Shown one piece after another: positions 30,839-41,437 of a DNA stretch of 64,000 nt (position 1 is its first letter; every line of letters begins with the position of its first letter). A program made the position numbers and the translations under genes. The notes beneath the pieces are model-generated. The model ran no database searches, had not been told where the DNA came from, and worked only from the letters and a program-made list of their open reading frames with translations. This stretch comes from Pegoplata infirma (lineage: Eukaryota; Arthropoda; Insecta; Diptera; Anthomyiidae): positions 183,652,995 to 183,716,994 of the forward strand of contig OY992536.1 in the NCBI GenBank assembly GCA_963921195.1. The letters are read 5' to 3'.

Positions 30839-31956
30839 CAATGGTTCTCAAACGGTGGGTCGAGACCCCCTAGGGGGTCGCGAAAAGTTTAGTAAACATC
30901 GGGCTAAAATTATTAAAATTTCTAAAATATAAAAGCAAACCATAATTTTTTTGTAATTGCTGAGTTATAAAAATATACGGCTACATTAAGATATGCCAAT
31001 GTATGCATATTTTTAGCTTTTCAGCTTATAAGTGGGCTTCAATAGACTCTGGAAAAGATAGAATTAAATTTACCCCCTTTTTCCTTTTGTCTTTCCATCC
31101 TTACACCGAAAAATCCATTTCCGTGTGGATCTTATGTTACGTACTATTTGCATGCCGAAAAACACAATTTTACCATAATTCACATTATTTTTCCGTTCAA
31201 AGTCTAACAATTTTAAATTCGACAACTTTATGATATCCTCCATCTTCAATACTATTAACTTGGCCATTTTCAGCTTCATAGCTCGTTAGGTCTTCAAAAT
31301 CAGCTAAAATGTTTAAAAAGCACCATTTTTAAATCTGAATAATTTGGGATATGATCGCCAGAACTACATGCTATCAGCATCCTTGCTCAATTGGGGACTT
31401 TGAAAACATCTAAATTGGCAAAAATAATCTTGAAACCATATTAAAATGAGTATGCTTTCGAAATTTAGGAGGTAAAAGTATTCACAAAGAATCATTCCAA
31501 ATTTTAAAGAAATCGGACCAGTTCTACTTGTAGTCCCATACAAACCACCAAATATTCGTAAAAATATCTTAAAATTCATAAAAAGGAAATATTTGACAAA
31601 AATGTTGGTCGTGTTTGTTAAACGTGTACTTTGGCAACATTTTCAAACCTGATTATAATTGGACCATTTTGAGACTTACAATTAGTTCTTATATAAAAAT
31701 TTCGCTCGATATTCAGTAAAAGCGGTCTATTGGCAGTAAAAAAGCCTATTTCCCTCAATTTTCGCTTCTGTGTGTTTTGTATACAAATTTAAGATCTCAA
31801 AAAATAGGGATCCAATCAGTCCATGTTTGGACTTGAAACCATATGATCGGTCTTGACCGATTTTAATTTTCTTACTTGTTTTTTTTTATGTGGGGGGTCG
31901 CGAGAAATTTGAAGTATTCAAAAGGGTCGCGAAGCAAAAGTTAGTGAGAAGCTCTG
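30839..31956. mobile_element. 1.1-kb hAT element, TSD TTATAGAG
   Basis: Ends CAATGGTTCTCAAACGG and the complement of CAGAGCTTCTCACTAAC, flanked by perfect 8-bp TTATAGAG at 30831-30838 and 31957-31964. CAGTGGTTCTCAA-type ends are well known in hAT elements. The words GGGGGTCGCGA occur near both ends. The interior carries a family A fragment instead of a transposase. Confidence 0.88.
31470..31881 (+). mobile_element. Family A fragment nested in the hAT element
   Basis: CATACAAACCACCAAATATT, GTTAAACGTGTACTTTGGCA and CCATTTTGAGACTT lead to the end hairpin GATCGGTCTTGACCGAT and TTTCTTACTTG. The left part (ATACCCT end, GTCY tract) is absent. It supplies the empty site for the retrotransposon at 26414. 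Confidence 0.6.
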
Positions 31957-31964
31957 TTATAGAG

Positions 31965-32144
31965 GAACAAAATAATAAACTGCAGAGCAATCGGAGTGTA
32001 AGCTTGGGATACCTTCCTTGTTAGAGCAAACAGATCTTAAGCCAACACTTAAAATTTCCTATCGGGGTTTCAAAAAACAATTGTAAGGGTGTAAATGTTG
32101 TTTAAACAAAAATATTTTAATTACTTTCATGCCCATTTTTAAAA
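31965..32144. other. Spacer with right arm of the split hairpin
   Basis: AGCAATCGGAGTGTAAGCTT is the partner of 30797-30816. CCTTCCTTG followed by TTAG resembles the end of the 49557-50116 MITE family. No gene. Confidence 0.4.
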
Positions 32145-32450
32145 CCTACACTCAATAAAAACTTATTTAAGTTTGGCATGCCTTTTGTAACACCTCAAAA
32201 TATCATTCCTGATTTCCAAAGCGAACGATTTTAAGTGAATCTATTGGTGTCCGTCTGTCTTTACGTTAGCACATATAGACGCTAAGGCTCGACAAATATA
32301 TTTGGCAAGTCGTGCATTCGGTTCGTTTTACCTCGATCCAAAAATTTACTTTCCATTAAAGTTCAATTAACTCAACCTTTTTTTGTACATTATAAAAGGG
32401 TATTAAGAAATTCGGCCAAGCCGAATTGAACTTTTTTTTTTACTTTCTTT
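32145..32450 (+). mobile_element. Mini-me-like fragment
   Basis: A diverged core (GCGAACGATTTTAAGTGAAT, GTGTCCGTCTGTCT) is followed by AAAGGGTATTAAGAAATTCG and the hairpin ATTCGGCCAAGCCGAAT, the element end. Its start is missing. Confidence 0.5.
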
Positions 32451-32875
32451 GTTTTAGTGATTTGAAATTTTGCCAAATGACGATTTATTTAGCAAGTCTC
32501 TGAGCGATAGCAATTTCTTGAACATTGACATGTATTGAATAATGTTTGGCCTAAATTTTTGCTATATTAAACCATAAAAAATTCATACAACGGCTAACAA
32601 AGTACATGTAAGAGAACTGGAAACTAGATTTTCTAATGTTTTTTTGTTCAATTTTCCTTATGCCTTTATGTTGGCCATTATGCTCTATTAAGTTTCATAT
32701 GCATTTGAAGAATTTATATTTATTCTGACCTAAAATTTGGTTTGGAAGGATATTGTTTAGAATAAAATAAATTGTTTGCATTCTTATAGAAGTTATCTTA
32801 ATGTTAGGATAACTTGCAACAAAAAGTATTGATAACAAACATTCTGTTTGAATCTTTAGAAAACAGTTTTGAAAG
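32451..32875. other. Spacer without supported features
   Basis: AT-rich and without coding signal. The direct run of tandem-like words seen elsewhere is absent, so it may be single-copy. Confidence 0.35.
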
Positions 32876-33043
32876 TTTAATTTGGTCTTGCCGAATATAT
32901 ATTGATACCCTCCTCAATGTAAAAATAAGTTAGAAAATTATGGTCGGTCAAGACCGACCATTTAATACCCTACAGCAGAGTTCTGTAGGAAACGGTTTCC
33001 AAGTCTAAACGTGGATCTGATTGGATCTATATCTTGTTAGGTT
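32876..33043 (-). mobile_element. Adjacent ends of mini-me-like and family A elements
   Basis: AAAGTTTAATTTGGTCTTGC, ATATTGATACCCTCCTCA is a mini-me-like end. It is followed at once by TTAGAAAATTATGGTCGGTC with hairpin GTCGGTCAAGACCGAC and ATACCCTACAGCAG, a family A end running to CTTGTTAG at about 33040. The retrotransposon begins there, so it inserted into family A. Confidence 0.55.
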
Positions 33044-33045
33044 AG

Positions 33046-33336
33046 GGCGAGTCACTTTTGGAGTTTTTGTTAAGCACTAACCTGTGTAATTGTAACAAGG
33101 GTAGTGAAGCAACTTTCGTTACAAGTACGCGGCAAGAGGTTCTTGATGTAGCACTTGTATCAGATACATTGTCTGGTAGAATTGATGACTGGAGAGTTTT
33201 GGAAGAGCATTCTTTCTCAGATCATCGCTACATTGAGTTTTTACTCAGGGAGCGTGCCCCAGCTGAGACAGTCTCTAGAAATCTGAGGAGAACAAACTGG
33301 GTGAAATATGGGGACTTTTTCTTTGCTATTGGGTGA
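33046..33336 (+). pseudogene. AP endonuclease C-terminal part of ORF2
   Basis: The frame opens after TAG at 33043 and reads GESLLEFLLSTNLCNCNKGS, then a TFVTSTRQEVLDVALVSD stretch and FSDHRYIEF. NKG, the conserved D in the D-x-x-L-V-S region and SDHR are the last motifs of the retrotransposon APE-type endonuclease, which nicks target DNA. About the last 80-90 residues of the domain remain. The frame shifts after GDFFFAIG at about 33335. Confidence 0.75.
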
Positions 33337-33404
33337 AGTACCCTTATCTGAACCGCATAGTTTGGCGGAAATTGACTGTCTGGTTGACCAAATGTTTGTA
33401 ATAG

Positions 33405-33605
33405 GTGTCTGGATGCGTCTCTACCCTTCTCCAAAGCCTAGAGGGGAAAAATGCACCTTGGTGGTCAAATGAGTTGCAGATGAGCAGAGATACCTGCAGA
33501 AAGGTCTTTAATAAGGCTAAATCTACAAGAGCGGACTGGTCTGCATACAGACTGCAACTTAAGAGTTATAAGAAGATGATCAGAATTGCCAAATGTGATT
33601 CTTGA
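33405..33605 (+). pseudogene. ORF2 linker between endonuclease and RT
   Basis: The reading PWWSNELQMSRDTCRKVFNK and YRLQLKSYKKMIRIAKCDS corresponds to the basic linker common in this type of ORF2 (PWW-x-EL ... Y-x-x-YKK-x-IR-AK). A TGA stop at 33603-33605 ends this piece where family members usually continue with a Trp. Confidence 0.6.
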
Positions 33606-33705
33606 AAAAACTTCTGTGGAAACATAGAAGACGTTTCTAAGGCATCCAGGCTGCGCAAGGTTCTGGCTTATTCTCCTTGCACCCTGGGATACCTGAAAGA
33701 TCCTA

Positions 33706-35054
33706 ATGGGGTGTGGTCTTCCTCCAGTGGAGAATTGCTGGATCCATGACGCCGTTTCAAGCTTTGGAACGGAAATAATAAATATGTCAACATTAATCTG
33801 GGCGATTAAAAGCTGCAGGCCCTATAAATCCCCGGGACCTGATGGTATAATCCCGACTGAGATGAAGCATGTGTCGGACTATATAGCCCCGTTGCTGTAT
33901 AATCTATACACAGCATGCATCAACTGGTCGTATATTCCTTTAAAATGAAGGGCTACCAGAGTCGTCTTTATCCCGAAGGATGGGAAAAGTTCCCACACAT
34001 CTCCGAAGGATTTCAGACCGATTAGTCTGTCTTCTTTTTTGTTGAAGACAATGGAACGAATGATAGACTCATATTTGCGTAGAGTGATTGACCCGTGGTT
34101 GCTTTCGACAAAGCAACATGCATACAGCAAGGATAGATCAACGGAAACAGATCTTCATGAGCTCGTTGGTACCATCGAGAGATCGCTTTCGGTAAAGGAG
34201 TACACTATAGTGGCATTTCTTGATATAGAGGGAGCTTTTTTTAATAATGTCATCCCAGACTCGATAATTTTGGCATTGTCTGGTCTGGGAGTAAAGCGTG
34301 GGATCGTTTTAATGGTGGAAAATCTACTTGCCAATAGACGTATAACGTCTGAATTGGGAGCGTCCATCATATCTCGATTTGTCAATAGGGCCACACCACA
34401 GGGAGGTGTTCTTTCGCCGCTTCTTTGGAACCTGGCACTGAATACAATGCTGCTATCTCTAGAAGCACGTGGTTGTCATGTTGTCGCATATGCTGACGAT
34501 GTCACGATAGCGGTAAAGGAGAAGCATCTGCCAACATTGAGGGACATTCTTCAGGGTTCTCTGAAAGATCTGTCTAAATGGGCAAGAGACTGTGGTCTAG
34601 GAGTTAATCCAAGTAAAACAGAGCTTGTTTTGTTCACAAGGATAATTAAGATTCCTGCTTTTGATCCTATTTCTCTGGACAGCACTGAAATTACCTTCTC
34701 AGATGGAGCCAAGTATCTTGGAGTATTTCTAGATAGGAAGTTGAATTTCAGGCGTAATATTGAGTGTGAGAAAAGCAACGATTGCTTTATATTCCTGTAA
34801 AGGCCATTGGAAAACGATGGGGTTTTAGCCCTCAAGTCGTTCATTGGATCTATACAGCAGTGGTGCGTCCAATTCTGCTGTATGGAATCATTGTCTGGTG
34901 GCCTGCTTTAGAAACAAAAGCGAACTGTGTCTTTATCACGAAGGTGAAGAGAATGGCTTCGATGTGCATCACTGGAGCTCTTCGTACTACACCTACGGCT
35001 GCATTAGAAATCCTCCTTCACCTGATACCATTGGACATATTGGGTAGACAGTAA
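33706..35054 (+). pseudogene. Reverse transcriptase domain, broken
   Basis: Fragments in order: SPGPDGIIPTEMKHVSDYIA (RT motif 0-1 region) with a stop at 33946-33948; after it FIPKDGK and DFRPISLSSF (motif 1-2). Then 34039-34800 holds the core: AFLDIEGAFFNN with catalytic Asp at 34222-34224, TPQGGVLSPLLWNLALN, and AYADD at 34486-34500 with both catalytic Asp codons. It is followed by NPSKTELVLFTR and KYLGVFLDRKLNF. A frameshift near 34790 leads to WIYTAVVRPILLYGIIVWWP (thumb). The enzyme copies RNA at the nicked target. The active-site residues survive but the frame does not. Confidence 0.85.
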
Positions 35055-35215
35055 GAGGCTACGTCGGCAATTCGAATCAATATCACAGTGCAATGGAGGA
35101 GTAGCGATTGTGGTCATAGCGCGATCTTGAAGAAGATACCAACACCACAAAATGTGGTCTGTGCTTCCTCTATGAGCGCCACTTTACCACCATGATTCCA
35201 TCCAGAGAGACTTAG

Positions 35216-36050
35216 ATGAGAGGTATTCCGGATAATGGAGCCTCCATACATTTTTACACGGATGGAACAAGGCTGCACGAACAAGTGGGCTTTGCAATCT
35301 ATTCGGAAGAGCTTGGATTAAACCTGGCTCGAAGATTGCCAGATCATTACAGTGTTTACCAGGCAGAGATGCTGGCAATAAAGAAAATGGCTGACTAGTT
35401 GAGTTGCAATGTCTTGTCTAAAACCGCAGTCAACATCTATTCTGACAGTCAAGCCGCGGTCAAGTCCCTGGAGTCAATGTTTCTGAAAACAAGATCTGCC
35501 CTTAACTGCAGCACGTCTTTAAATGAAATGGCCAAACAGTTTGACATACGACTCATATGGGTTCTAGGGCACAGAGACATTCCAGGGAATTTCAAAGCCG
35601 ATAAGCTTGCAAGACTGGGCACTACCTTAAAGGTTCCAACAGAATTTGAATGTGTTGGTATCCCTCTAGAAACTTTCAAGCAAAATCTACGGCTTTGTTC
35701 TGCGACAGAGACTAATAAAAGATGGACGAATGGATGGACGTTAAGACAACACGACAGATTTGTTCATTTCTTAATAAGAAGAGATTTAGACGGTGGTTGC
35801 TATAATTGCCGGGCACAGTCTAATAGGGAAGCATGCAGAGCGCTTATTTGTGCCGTCAAATGACTTTTGCTGGAGTTGCATAGATGAAGAGGAGTTGAAA
35901 ACTATCGAACACTTCATCTGCCATTCCCCGGCACTTTCTGGTTAGAGACTTGCTTCACTATGATCTAGGGAGCTGCACGATCTTTCTGATTTGTCGGATG
36001 TCAAAATGCAATATCTAAGGAGTTTCATAAGAAGCTCAAATTGGTTTAAC
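35216..36050 (+). pseudogene. RNase H domain and Cys/His tail of ORF2
   Basis: RNase H motifs follow in order: FYTDGTR (Asp near 35261), YQAEMLAI (Glu), YSDSQAAVKSL (Asp near 35454) and GHRDIPGNFKADKLAR (His and Asp). The four acidic residues are intact. A TAG at 35396-35398 interrupts the domain. From 35790 the frame degrades, but IGKHAERL-type sequence and CWSC...EEELKTIEHFICHSPAL are readable across frames, the tail zinc-binding motif of this clade. RNase H removes the RNA template strand. Confidence 0.8.
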
Positions 36051-36150
36051 GGCAGGGACTAATTGAGAAACCTATCACACTCCCGTGGTATCACAACGGA
36101 CCTCAGAGTCTACATGTGTTAACGTAAAACGTCTGCAGCCACTTACAAGC

Positions 36151-36349
36151 TAACCTAAAGTTTGATAGCACTTAAATAAAGGTTTTCCATTTATTTTGCA
36201 CTTCTTTTAAGTTTTATTATTTCATAGAACGGTTTTCCTTTCTTGTTTGAGTACATGTACTTTTATTATTATTATTTATTTTACTCAATTCTTAGTTCTC
36301 TTTCCCATTTTCATTTAACTTGTTTTTAAGCTTAAATAACACAGGGCAA
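36151..36349. other. Spacer downstream of the retrotransposon
   Basis: No gene and no family A continuation is visible, so the right target flank of the retrotransposon has been lost or rearranged. Confidence 0.35.
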
Positions 36350-37006
36350 CACTTTTTTTTGCCCGGATTCCGATAACTAATTTTGGGTAATAGGGGTACG
36401 CTGATTTCAAATCTGGCTACCGTTTTTTTGGGTCAGCTCTAGTTTTCGAGATATAGCCTAAGGAAACTTTGAAAATATGCTATTTTGGCATATTTGTGAG
36501 TCTATATTTAGTAAATATTATTATTTAATATTATTTACCAACACTAGTCTTACATCCAAAAAGTGAATGACGATTTTAGGTATGTTGGACATGTTGATTC
36601 CAAAAATGCTCCTACTTTTGTTGAGTCATCTTTAGTTTTTGAGATATCGCTAAAATAAAATTTTCAAATTTATGACCTCTTTAATTTTGTCTGAATATTT
36701 ATGCCCTTTTTAATAACTCGAAAACTAAAGCTGTCAGAAAAAAGCTAATACCAGTTTCGGAATTCTGGCATCCAATACAGTTAAGTTCGTGTTTAAAACT
36801 GAAGCTCTAAAATTATTTTTGAAAATTATAGCCAATCAAAATTGGTAAAAACGCACTTTTTCGACTCTTTAACGGCGATTTGCTCGCGAACGCGAGCTGA
36901 TGGAAACAATTGGATCACAGATTCAGAATCAGCACACTAAAATCCATATAAATCAGTTGTCAAAATTCAGGCAAATTGGAAAAGTTCAAATTTTGTCAAC
37001 CTGTGT
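36350..37006. mobile_element. 657-bp inverted-repeat element, TSD TAA
   Basis: Ends CACAGGGCAACACTTTT and the complement of CACAGGTTGACAAAATTTG, flanked by TAA at 36347-36349 and 37007-37009. The interior has GTTTTCGAGATATAGCC and related words that recur near 6470 and 6820, and an inverted GCTCGCGAACGCGAGC at about 36882. No ORF. The 3-bp duplication hints at PIF/Harbinger (inference). Confidence 0.55.
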
Positions 37007-37275
37007 AATGAAAAGGTTCAATTGTTTTTATAAACATTAGTCGTTCAGTTCATACATTTTGTAAATATGAACCAGAGATTTGACTTTTCATTCTGTTATG
37101 TTCTAACCAAGAACAACTAACGGGTTGGCGACAACGTCATTTGTCGGTTTTAGTAGCACTTTATGTGTCTACATTAGGGGGTATGACTTTTTTTTACAGT
37201 GTAAAATATAAATTTAAGAATACAAAATTGTTGTCACATTGTTTGAGTTTCTTTAGTAGGACAAGTACTTTCAAG
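37007..37275. other. Possibly single-copy spacer
   Basis: Less repetitive than the surroundings, including GAACAACTAACGGGTTGGCG. No ORF and no known motif. Confidence 0.35.
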
Positions 37276-37815
37276 TAGAGATGGGCACATGAGCAGATTA
37301 GTGCGTGATTCACGCGTGATCACGCTTGAGTGTGACTGATTTCAATTTTACTTACGTCATTGTGAGTGAGTGTGAGTGAAGAAAAAAATTGCGTGAGTGA
37401 GTGTGCGTGAGTAAGATTTTTGCGTGATTTATTTTCTCTTCTTATTTCCTTTTGTACCAAAAAAAAAGGAACAAATAATTTTAAAATATGGCTTAATTTA
37501 CTATTTCGTCCCGAAAAAAGCTAAAAAAATTTAAAATTTCGCTAAACTTAAAATTTTGCTGGAAATTTTGAAAGATTTTTGAAATTTTAGTTTTTGATTT
37601 TTATAAATAAGTGTTTCGTGAGTGTGAGTCAACGTGAGTGTGAGTGAAGCTTGCGTGAGTGCACGTGAGTGTGAGTTGAATTAAATTTACTCACGTGATT
37701 GTGAGTGAGTGTGAGTAGAAAAAATATACTCGTGAGTGAGTTTGCGTGATTCAAAAAATTCCTGTCGTGAGCGTGAGTGAGTGTGAGTCAAAAATCACTC
37801 ACGCGCCCATCTCTA
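37276..37815. mobile_element. 540-bp hAT element with GTGAGTG repeats, TSD CTTTCAAG
   Basis: Ends TAGAGATGGGCACATGAG and the complement of TAGAGATGGGCGCGTGAG. A perfect 8-bp CTTTCAAG lies at 37268-37275 and 37816-37823. Both halves are filled with GTGAGTGTGAGTGA words in opposite orientations, probably transposase-binding subterminal repeats (inference from hAT biology). No ORF. Relatives at 42384-42862 and perhaps 28617-28870. Confidence 0.9.
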
Positions 37816-37869
37816 CTTTCAAGCATTTAAAAACCAAAACTATGCGCTATAAATACTGCACATATAAAA

Positions 37870-38225
37870 TCGAAACATGCCCTACTAGCAAGTCCGCCGG
37901 TACTTCGTTACCGGTTTTATTAAATACCGGATAATAAAAGGATCCGGATTAATATATCCATTTCTGAAATTCTCCCTTGCAGAATCTTTATTTTATATAA
38001 TTGTGGTCATTTAAGTCTCCCCACAAAATCTATTAATAATAATAAAAACAATAAAATCGTTAAGCCCGGAATCATGTTCGTTTCGATAAAAAAAAAAATC
38101 TTAAAAACTTATATCGAAATGATTCCTACAGGATCCCCATTTCTTCAAAAAAATTCAAAATCCCCAGTAACGAATTTTTTAAATTTGAAGGGGTTGATGT
38201 CAACCTTTCTAATAATATTTGGTCC
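37870..38225 (-). repeat. Family H end fragment, reverse
   Basis: CCGCCGGTACTTCGTTACCG and AAATACCGGATAATAAAAGG match 23255-23400 in reverse, extending to about 38020 and more weakly beyond. It contains no tandem units. Confidence 0.6.
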
Positions 38226-38239
38226 TCCTGGTTAAGTTA

Positions 38240-38735
38240 CACACACAAAAAATTATTGTCTAAAAATTTTCAATTAAATCTATTGATCAACAAAATTTAA
38301 ATGAGTCAATCAATGTTTTGATTAAAATTTTTGTTACTTTCTTTAACTGTCGAATTACAAATTTTCAACATAGCAGATTTTTTTAGCTTGAATTTATTTG
38401 AATAGATTAATTTAAAAATATACAAAATAATCGGGTTATACTTTTTTTATTGTTGGCAACATATTGGAAAGCAAAAAAGATTAACTTTTTTATAATTTTG
38501 TCATAAGCTTACAATTCATTTGTTAAATCAATCATTATTTTGATTGACTATAATAATGACTATAAATAAAAAATTTATAAAATTTTTGATCAAAATCGAA
38601 AAAATGTTTAATTGAAAAAATTTTCAATCAATCACCTACAATTTGATGATTGGTATAACAAATTTTTTTAATTGGAGGAATTTCAATCAAAAAATTGATT
38701 GAATCCGCGTTTTTGTTGATTGAAATTCGTTTCAA
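38240..38735 (+). mobile_element. CACACAAAAAATT MITE, copy 1
   Basis: It starts CACACAAAAAATTATTG and contains GAGTCAATCAATGTTTTGAT, AAATCAATCATTATTTTGAT and ATTGAATCCGCGTTTTTGTT, as in the copies at 53662, 59927 and 63865. The right end stops at GATTGAAATTCGTTTCAAAT without the terminal TTTTTTCTGTG, so it is slightly truncated. No ORF. Confidence 0.7.
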
Positions 38736-39279
38736 ATCCCTTATTAGACTTTCCTTGTTAGTTAAGAGTATAAAAAGTCGTAACCCTAATTTGCATGTAA
38801 CTGCAATAGTCTTCCTCCGAACAACCACCCACCCGTTCCTCCGTACATTTGACAAAGTTGTTTTTTTTTTGCTGGTGTCTTTTCTTGTGGTTCTTGATAA
38901 TTTAATTTTTATTTTTAGTTAAGCTCTTAGTTGAGGTTAAACTGAAATATAGTCTCAGTGACCTACATTTTTTTTTTGTTGTAACTTTTAATACTAAACA
39001 AATGACTTTCAATGTTTTTTTTTTTATTTTTATAAAAGCAAAAACAAAATAATGAAAAAATAAAAATAAAATTCAATATTCATATTCTAACAAAGTTTTT
39101 TTTTTTAAACTTGCACTGTAGTGTAAAGTTTATCGATGTGTATTGAAACTTTAGAATTTAAAAATATGATGATCAATTCTGAGGTTTACCTTCATCTTTT
39201 GTTGTAAGTAGGAAAATTGAAGTGGTTTTAATCAAAATGAAAGGGATGAGAATTTTTTTTATTGACATTGCAGCAAGAC
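38736..39279. other. Spacer, possibly single-copy
   Basis: GACTTTCCTTG plus TTAG at about 38748 resembles a MITE end of the 52321 type. The rest shows no gene; the 75-codon ORFs on both strands overlap and carry no domain. Confidence 0.35.
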
Positions 39280-39507
39280 CAGGACCATGATCACGTAAAA
39301 CGATAGTTGACTATCGTCGATTTATAGAGCCCTGTTGCTCCCAAACGAAACAAAATGTTTCCATATTTATAAATGTTTCTGAATTTAATGGCACTTTTGA
39401 ATAATATCATAAAGAAAAACTTTAAAATTTTCTTTTAGAAAGATATGTATTTTGATGTCGTTTATTCATCGTCAATCGATTTCGTTTTACGTGATAAGCC
39501 CTCAGGT
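39280..39507. mobile_element. Short inverted-repeat element, ATCACGTAAAACGA
   Basis: TCACGTAAAACGATAG at 39291 pairs with CGTTTTACGTGA at 39483-39494. Pairing extends weakly outward (CAGGACCATGA against CTGAGGGCTTA). No reliable target duplication. No ORF. Confidence 0.5.
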
Positions 39508-39599
39508 TCAGAAGTGGTCAAGACCACTTTCAGAAGTGGTTACAAAAGACTCTTTGAGACATTTTGCTTTTATAGGTTAGGTTAGATGAGTAGGCCGCT

Positions 39600-39668
39600 A
39601 AAAAGAGATCAATTGTAATTCGAAAGAAATCATCTGTAATTCGAAAAAGATTTTTTGTAACTCGATCG
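39600..39668. repeat. TTGTAATTCGAAAAAGATC minisatellite, left flank
   Basis: Three imperfect 20-21-base units (AATTGTAATTCGAAAGAAAT type). The same unit resumes at 45135-45190 and occurs at 48290-48345 and 50140-50660. It probably formed the target of the retrotransposon between 39670 and 45125. Confidence 0.55.
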
Positions 39669-39669
39669 T

Positions 39670-40001
39670 TTCAATCGTGCTGTTCTCTCCAGAAGCATGT
39701 GGTTGTCATGTTGTCGCATATTCGGACGATGTCGCGATAGCGGTAAAGGGAAAGCCCCTGCCAACATTGAGAGACATTATTCAAGGTTCTAAGAAAGATC
39801 TGTCTAAATGGGCAGTTAATCCAAGTAAAACAGAGCTTGTCTTGTTTACAAGGAAAATTAAGATTCCTGCTTTTGATCCTGTTTCTCTGGACGGCACTGA
39901 AATCACCTTCTCATATGGAGCCAAGTGTCTTGGAGTATTTCTAGATAAAAAGCTAAATTTCAGGCGTTATAATAAGAAACGGGTGAGAAAAGCAATGATT
40001 T
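39670..40001 (+). pseudogene. Second copy of the RNase H retrotransposon, RT fragment
   Basis: About 110 residues correspond to 34437-34780: CHVVAYSDDVAIAVKGK (YADD changed to YSDD), NPSKTELVLFTRKIKIPAFD and CLGVFLDKKLNFR. An internal deletion removes the RDCGLG segment. It stops at GAAAAGCAATGATT where a poly(T) marks the tail of an opposite-strand retrotransposon. It continues at 44126. Confidence 0.8.
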
Positions 40002-40059
40002 TTTTTTTACGTTGAACCAACACCCAGGGGATGCCCCTATTAATACAGTGCATTATGTT

Positions 40060-40297
40060 GATATCAGGAAAATAGGTAATTAGGTGGAAGAAAGAGGGAG
40101 TAGTTTTTGTGAAAGAAACTGGGAAGAACTCTGCGGGAAGATTATTCCACATAGTTCGACTGATGAACAAACCTTCTCTGTAATGCGCTGTGATCTACTA
40201 GACAACCGAGTACTGCGAACAAAAACTCTAGGGATAAGTTCACTTGTCTCAGCAGAACACTTTGTATGGTAATATCGATAGAACAGAGTCACACAAC
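40060..40297 (-). pseudogene. RT C-terminal piece 2 and 3' end
   Basis: It continues TLFYRYYHTKCSAETSELIP, RSTRLSSRSQ and, after frameshifts, MWNNLPAEFFPVSF. These are the last motifs of the ORF2 tail (LFYRYYHG-x-CS-EL ... LWN-LP-x-x-FP). The 3' region then leads to the poly(A) tail. The C-V-T codons across 40297/40647 rejoin exactly when one copy of the hAT duplication is removed. Confidence 0.7.
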
Positions 40298-40646
40298 CAG
40301 TGTTGCCATATATTAAAATTTATCTTTTTTTGCAAGTTTTTTGAGGTGCTAAAAAGATTTTTTTTCTGAAAAAAAGATTTTTGGAAAGGTAAAAACAAAA
40401 ATTTAATTTCTAAATAAGCTCAAATTACCTCAGAAATATATTTTTTTTCTAAATTAAATATTAATTTTTCATTCAACGCTATACTGTAACTTGTTTTTTA
40501 TTTTAAAATTGAATTTAAAATACAATTTGTGAGTTTTTTTTTAATGATTTTATACCTTTTTCAAAAAAAAAAGTTTTTTTTACAAAAAAAAAGGATTTTT
40601 ATTTCAGAAAAAATAAGATTTTTCAAAAAAATATATGGTAACACTG
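40298..40646. mobile_element. 349-bp hAT MITE, TSD CACACAAC
   Basis: Ends CAGTGTTGCCATATATT and the complement of CAGTGTTACCATATATT. A perfect 8-bp CACACAAC lies at 40290-40297 and 40647-40654. The interior has A/T runs with repeated GATTTTTTTTCTGAAAA words and no ORF. It interrupts the retrotransposon ORF2 tail between conserved residues, so it is younger than that insertion. Confidence 0.9.
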
Positions 40647-40855
40647 CACACAACCCACATTCTGACGATGCTCCAATGGGTCAATAGAGTTGGACACCCT
40701 ATTGTCATTGACAATATCGTCAAACCTCCTTTGCACACGGTCCAAGAGCTCAAAAATAGACTTTGAAGCCCATGCCCATATATGAAAGTTGTATTCCATC
40801 TTCGCTCGGATGTAGTGTAGATAGTAAGGAGATCTGATGAGGTGAAGTACTTCTT
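40647..40855 (-). pseudogene. RT C-terminal piece 1
   Basis: The minus-strand reading has KKYFTSSDLLTIYTT, then after a one-base slip YIRAKMEYNFHIWAWASKSI and ELLDRVQRRFDDIVNDNRVS, then SIDPLEHRQNVGCV. This is the conserved tail of Jockey/CR1-type ORF2 (Y-x-R-P-K-x-E-Y ... LLDRVQ-R ... LEHRR-VG). It connects in frame with piece 2 once the hAT insertion is ignored. Confidence 0.75.
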
Positions 40856-41437
40856 ACACCGCACATTGGGTTCAAATGGTACCAAAGTGGCGATTAACTG
40901 AAATTTATAAATGAAGTTTTTGTTATAAAATTTGGTATGGGGTAAAAGTAGATAAAATTCTGCAACACTAGTTATCAAAATCAATCAACTAAGTTGTTTA
41001 CTTTTCTTTCGGTGAGCTGTCAAAGTTAGCAAATTATTGCAGTCTTTGAAAAAACTGAAAAAATTGGAATTTTTACAATTCAAGCGATTATTAGTAGTAA
41101 TAAATCTTTTAAAAGAAAATATTTTATAATGGAATAATCCACATCAGGTATTAAACTAAATTGTAAATTTTTTTTTGTTTATTAAAATTGTGTCTTAACA
41201 TTTTTAATAATTTTTTTAAAAAGGGTAAGAAATTGGGATATTTTCCACATTTAATGGGCCACAAATATTAAGTTAGTAATAGTTGGATTTAGTTTTGTGG
41301 ATTTCAAAAAAAGTATAGGATATCAGCTTTTATTTAAAAGAAAAAAAGTCCAGACAATGCCCGGCCCTTTTTTTTATTCCCATTTTTGTGTAAAAAGTCT
41401 GGGTATCATTTATTTAACAAGACCATTATATGTGTGT

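Larger units (their letters stand above)
33044..36150 (+). mobile_element. 5'-truncated non-LTR retrotransposon with RNase H
   Basis: The order of domains is C-terminal endonuclease, reverse transcriptase, thumb, RNase H and a Cys/His tail, as in I/LOA-like clades (RNase H in the ORF2 excludes simple Jockey or CR1). The element starts within the endonuclease and lacks ORF1. Codon and base use is clearly less AT-rich than the surroundings. Several frameshifts and stops break ORF2, so it is dead. The 3' end lies near CTAACCTAAAG at 36130-36150. A second copy is at 39670-45125. Confidence 0.85.

Noticed and set aside
30839..31956. Inverted pair at 30797 and 31985 as terminal repeats of the hAT
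   Set aside because: They lie outside the TTATAGAG duplication, so they belong to an older hairpin that the hAT split.
36120..36150. CTAACCTAA as telomeric repeat
   Set aside because: Only one or two units, located at the 3' end of a non-LTR retrotransposon; insect TTAGG arrays would be long.
40080..40292. Independent gene at the minus-strand ORF
   Set aside because: The sequence is the conserved tail of a non-LTR ORF2, continuing from 40647-40855 once the hAT is removed.
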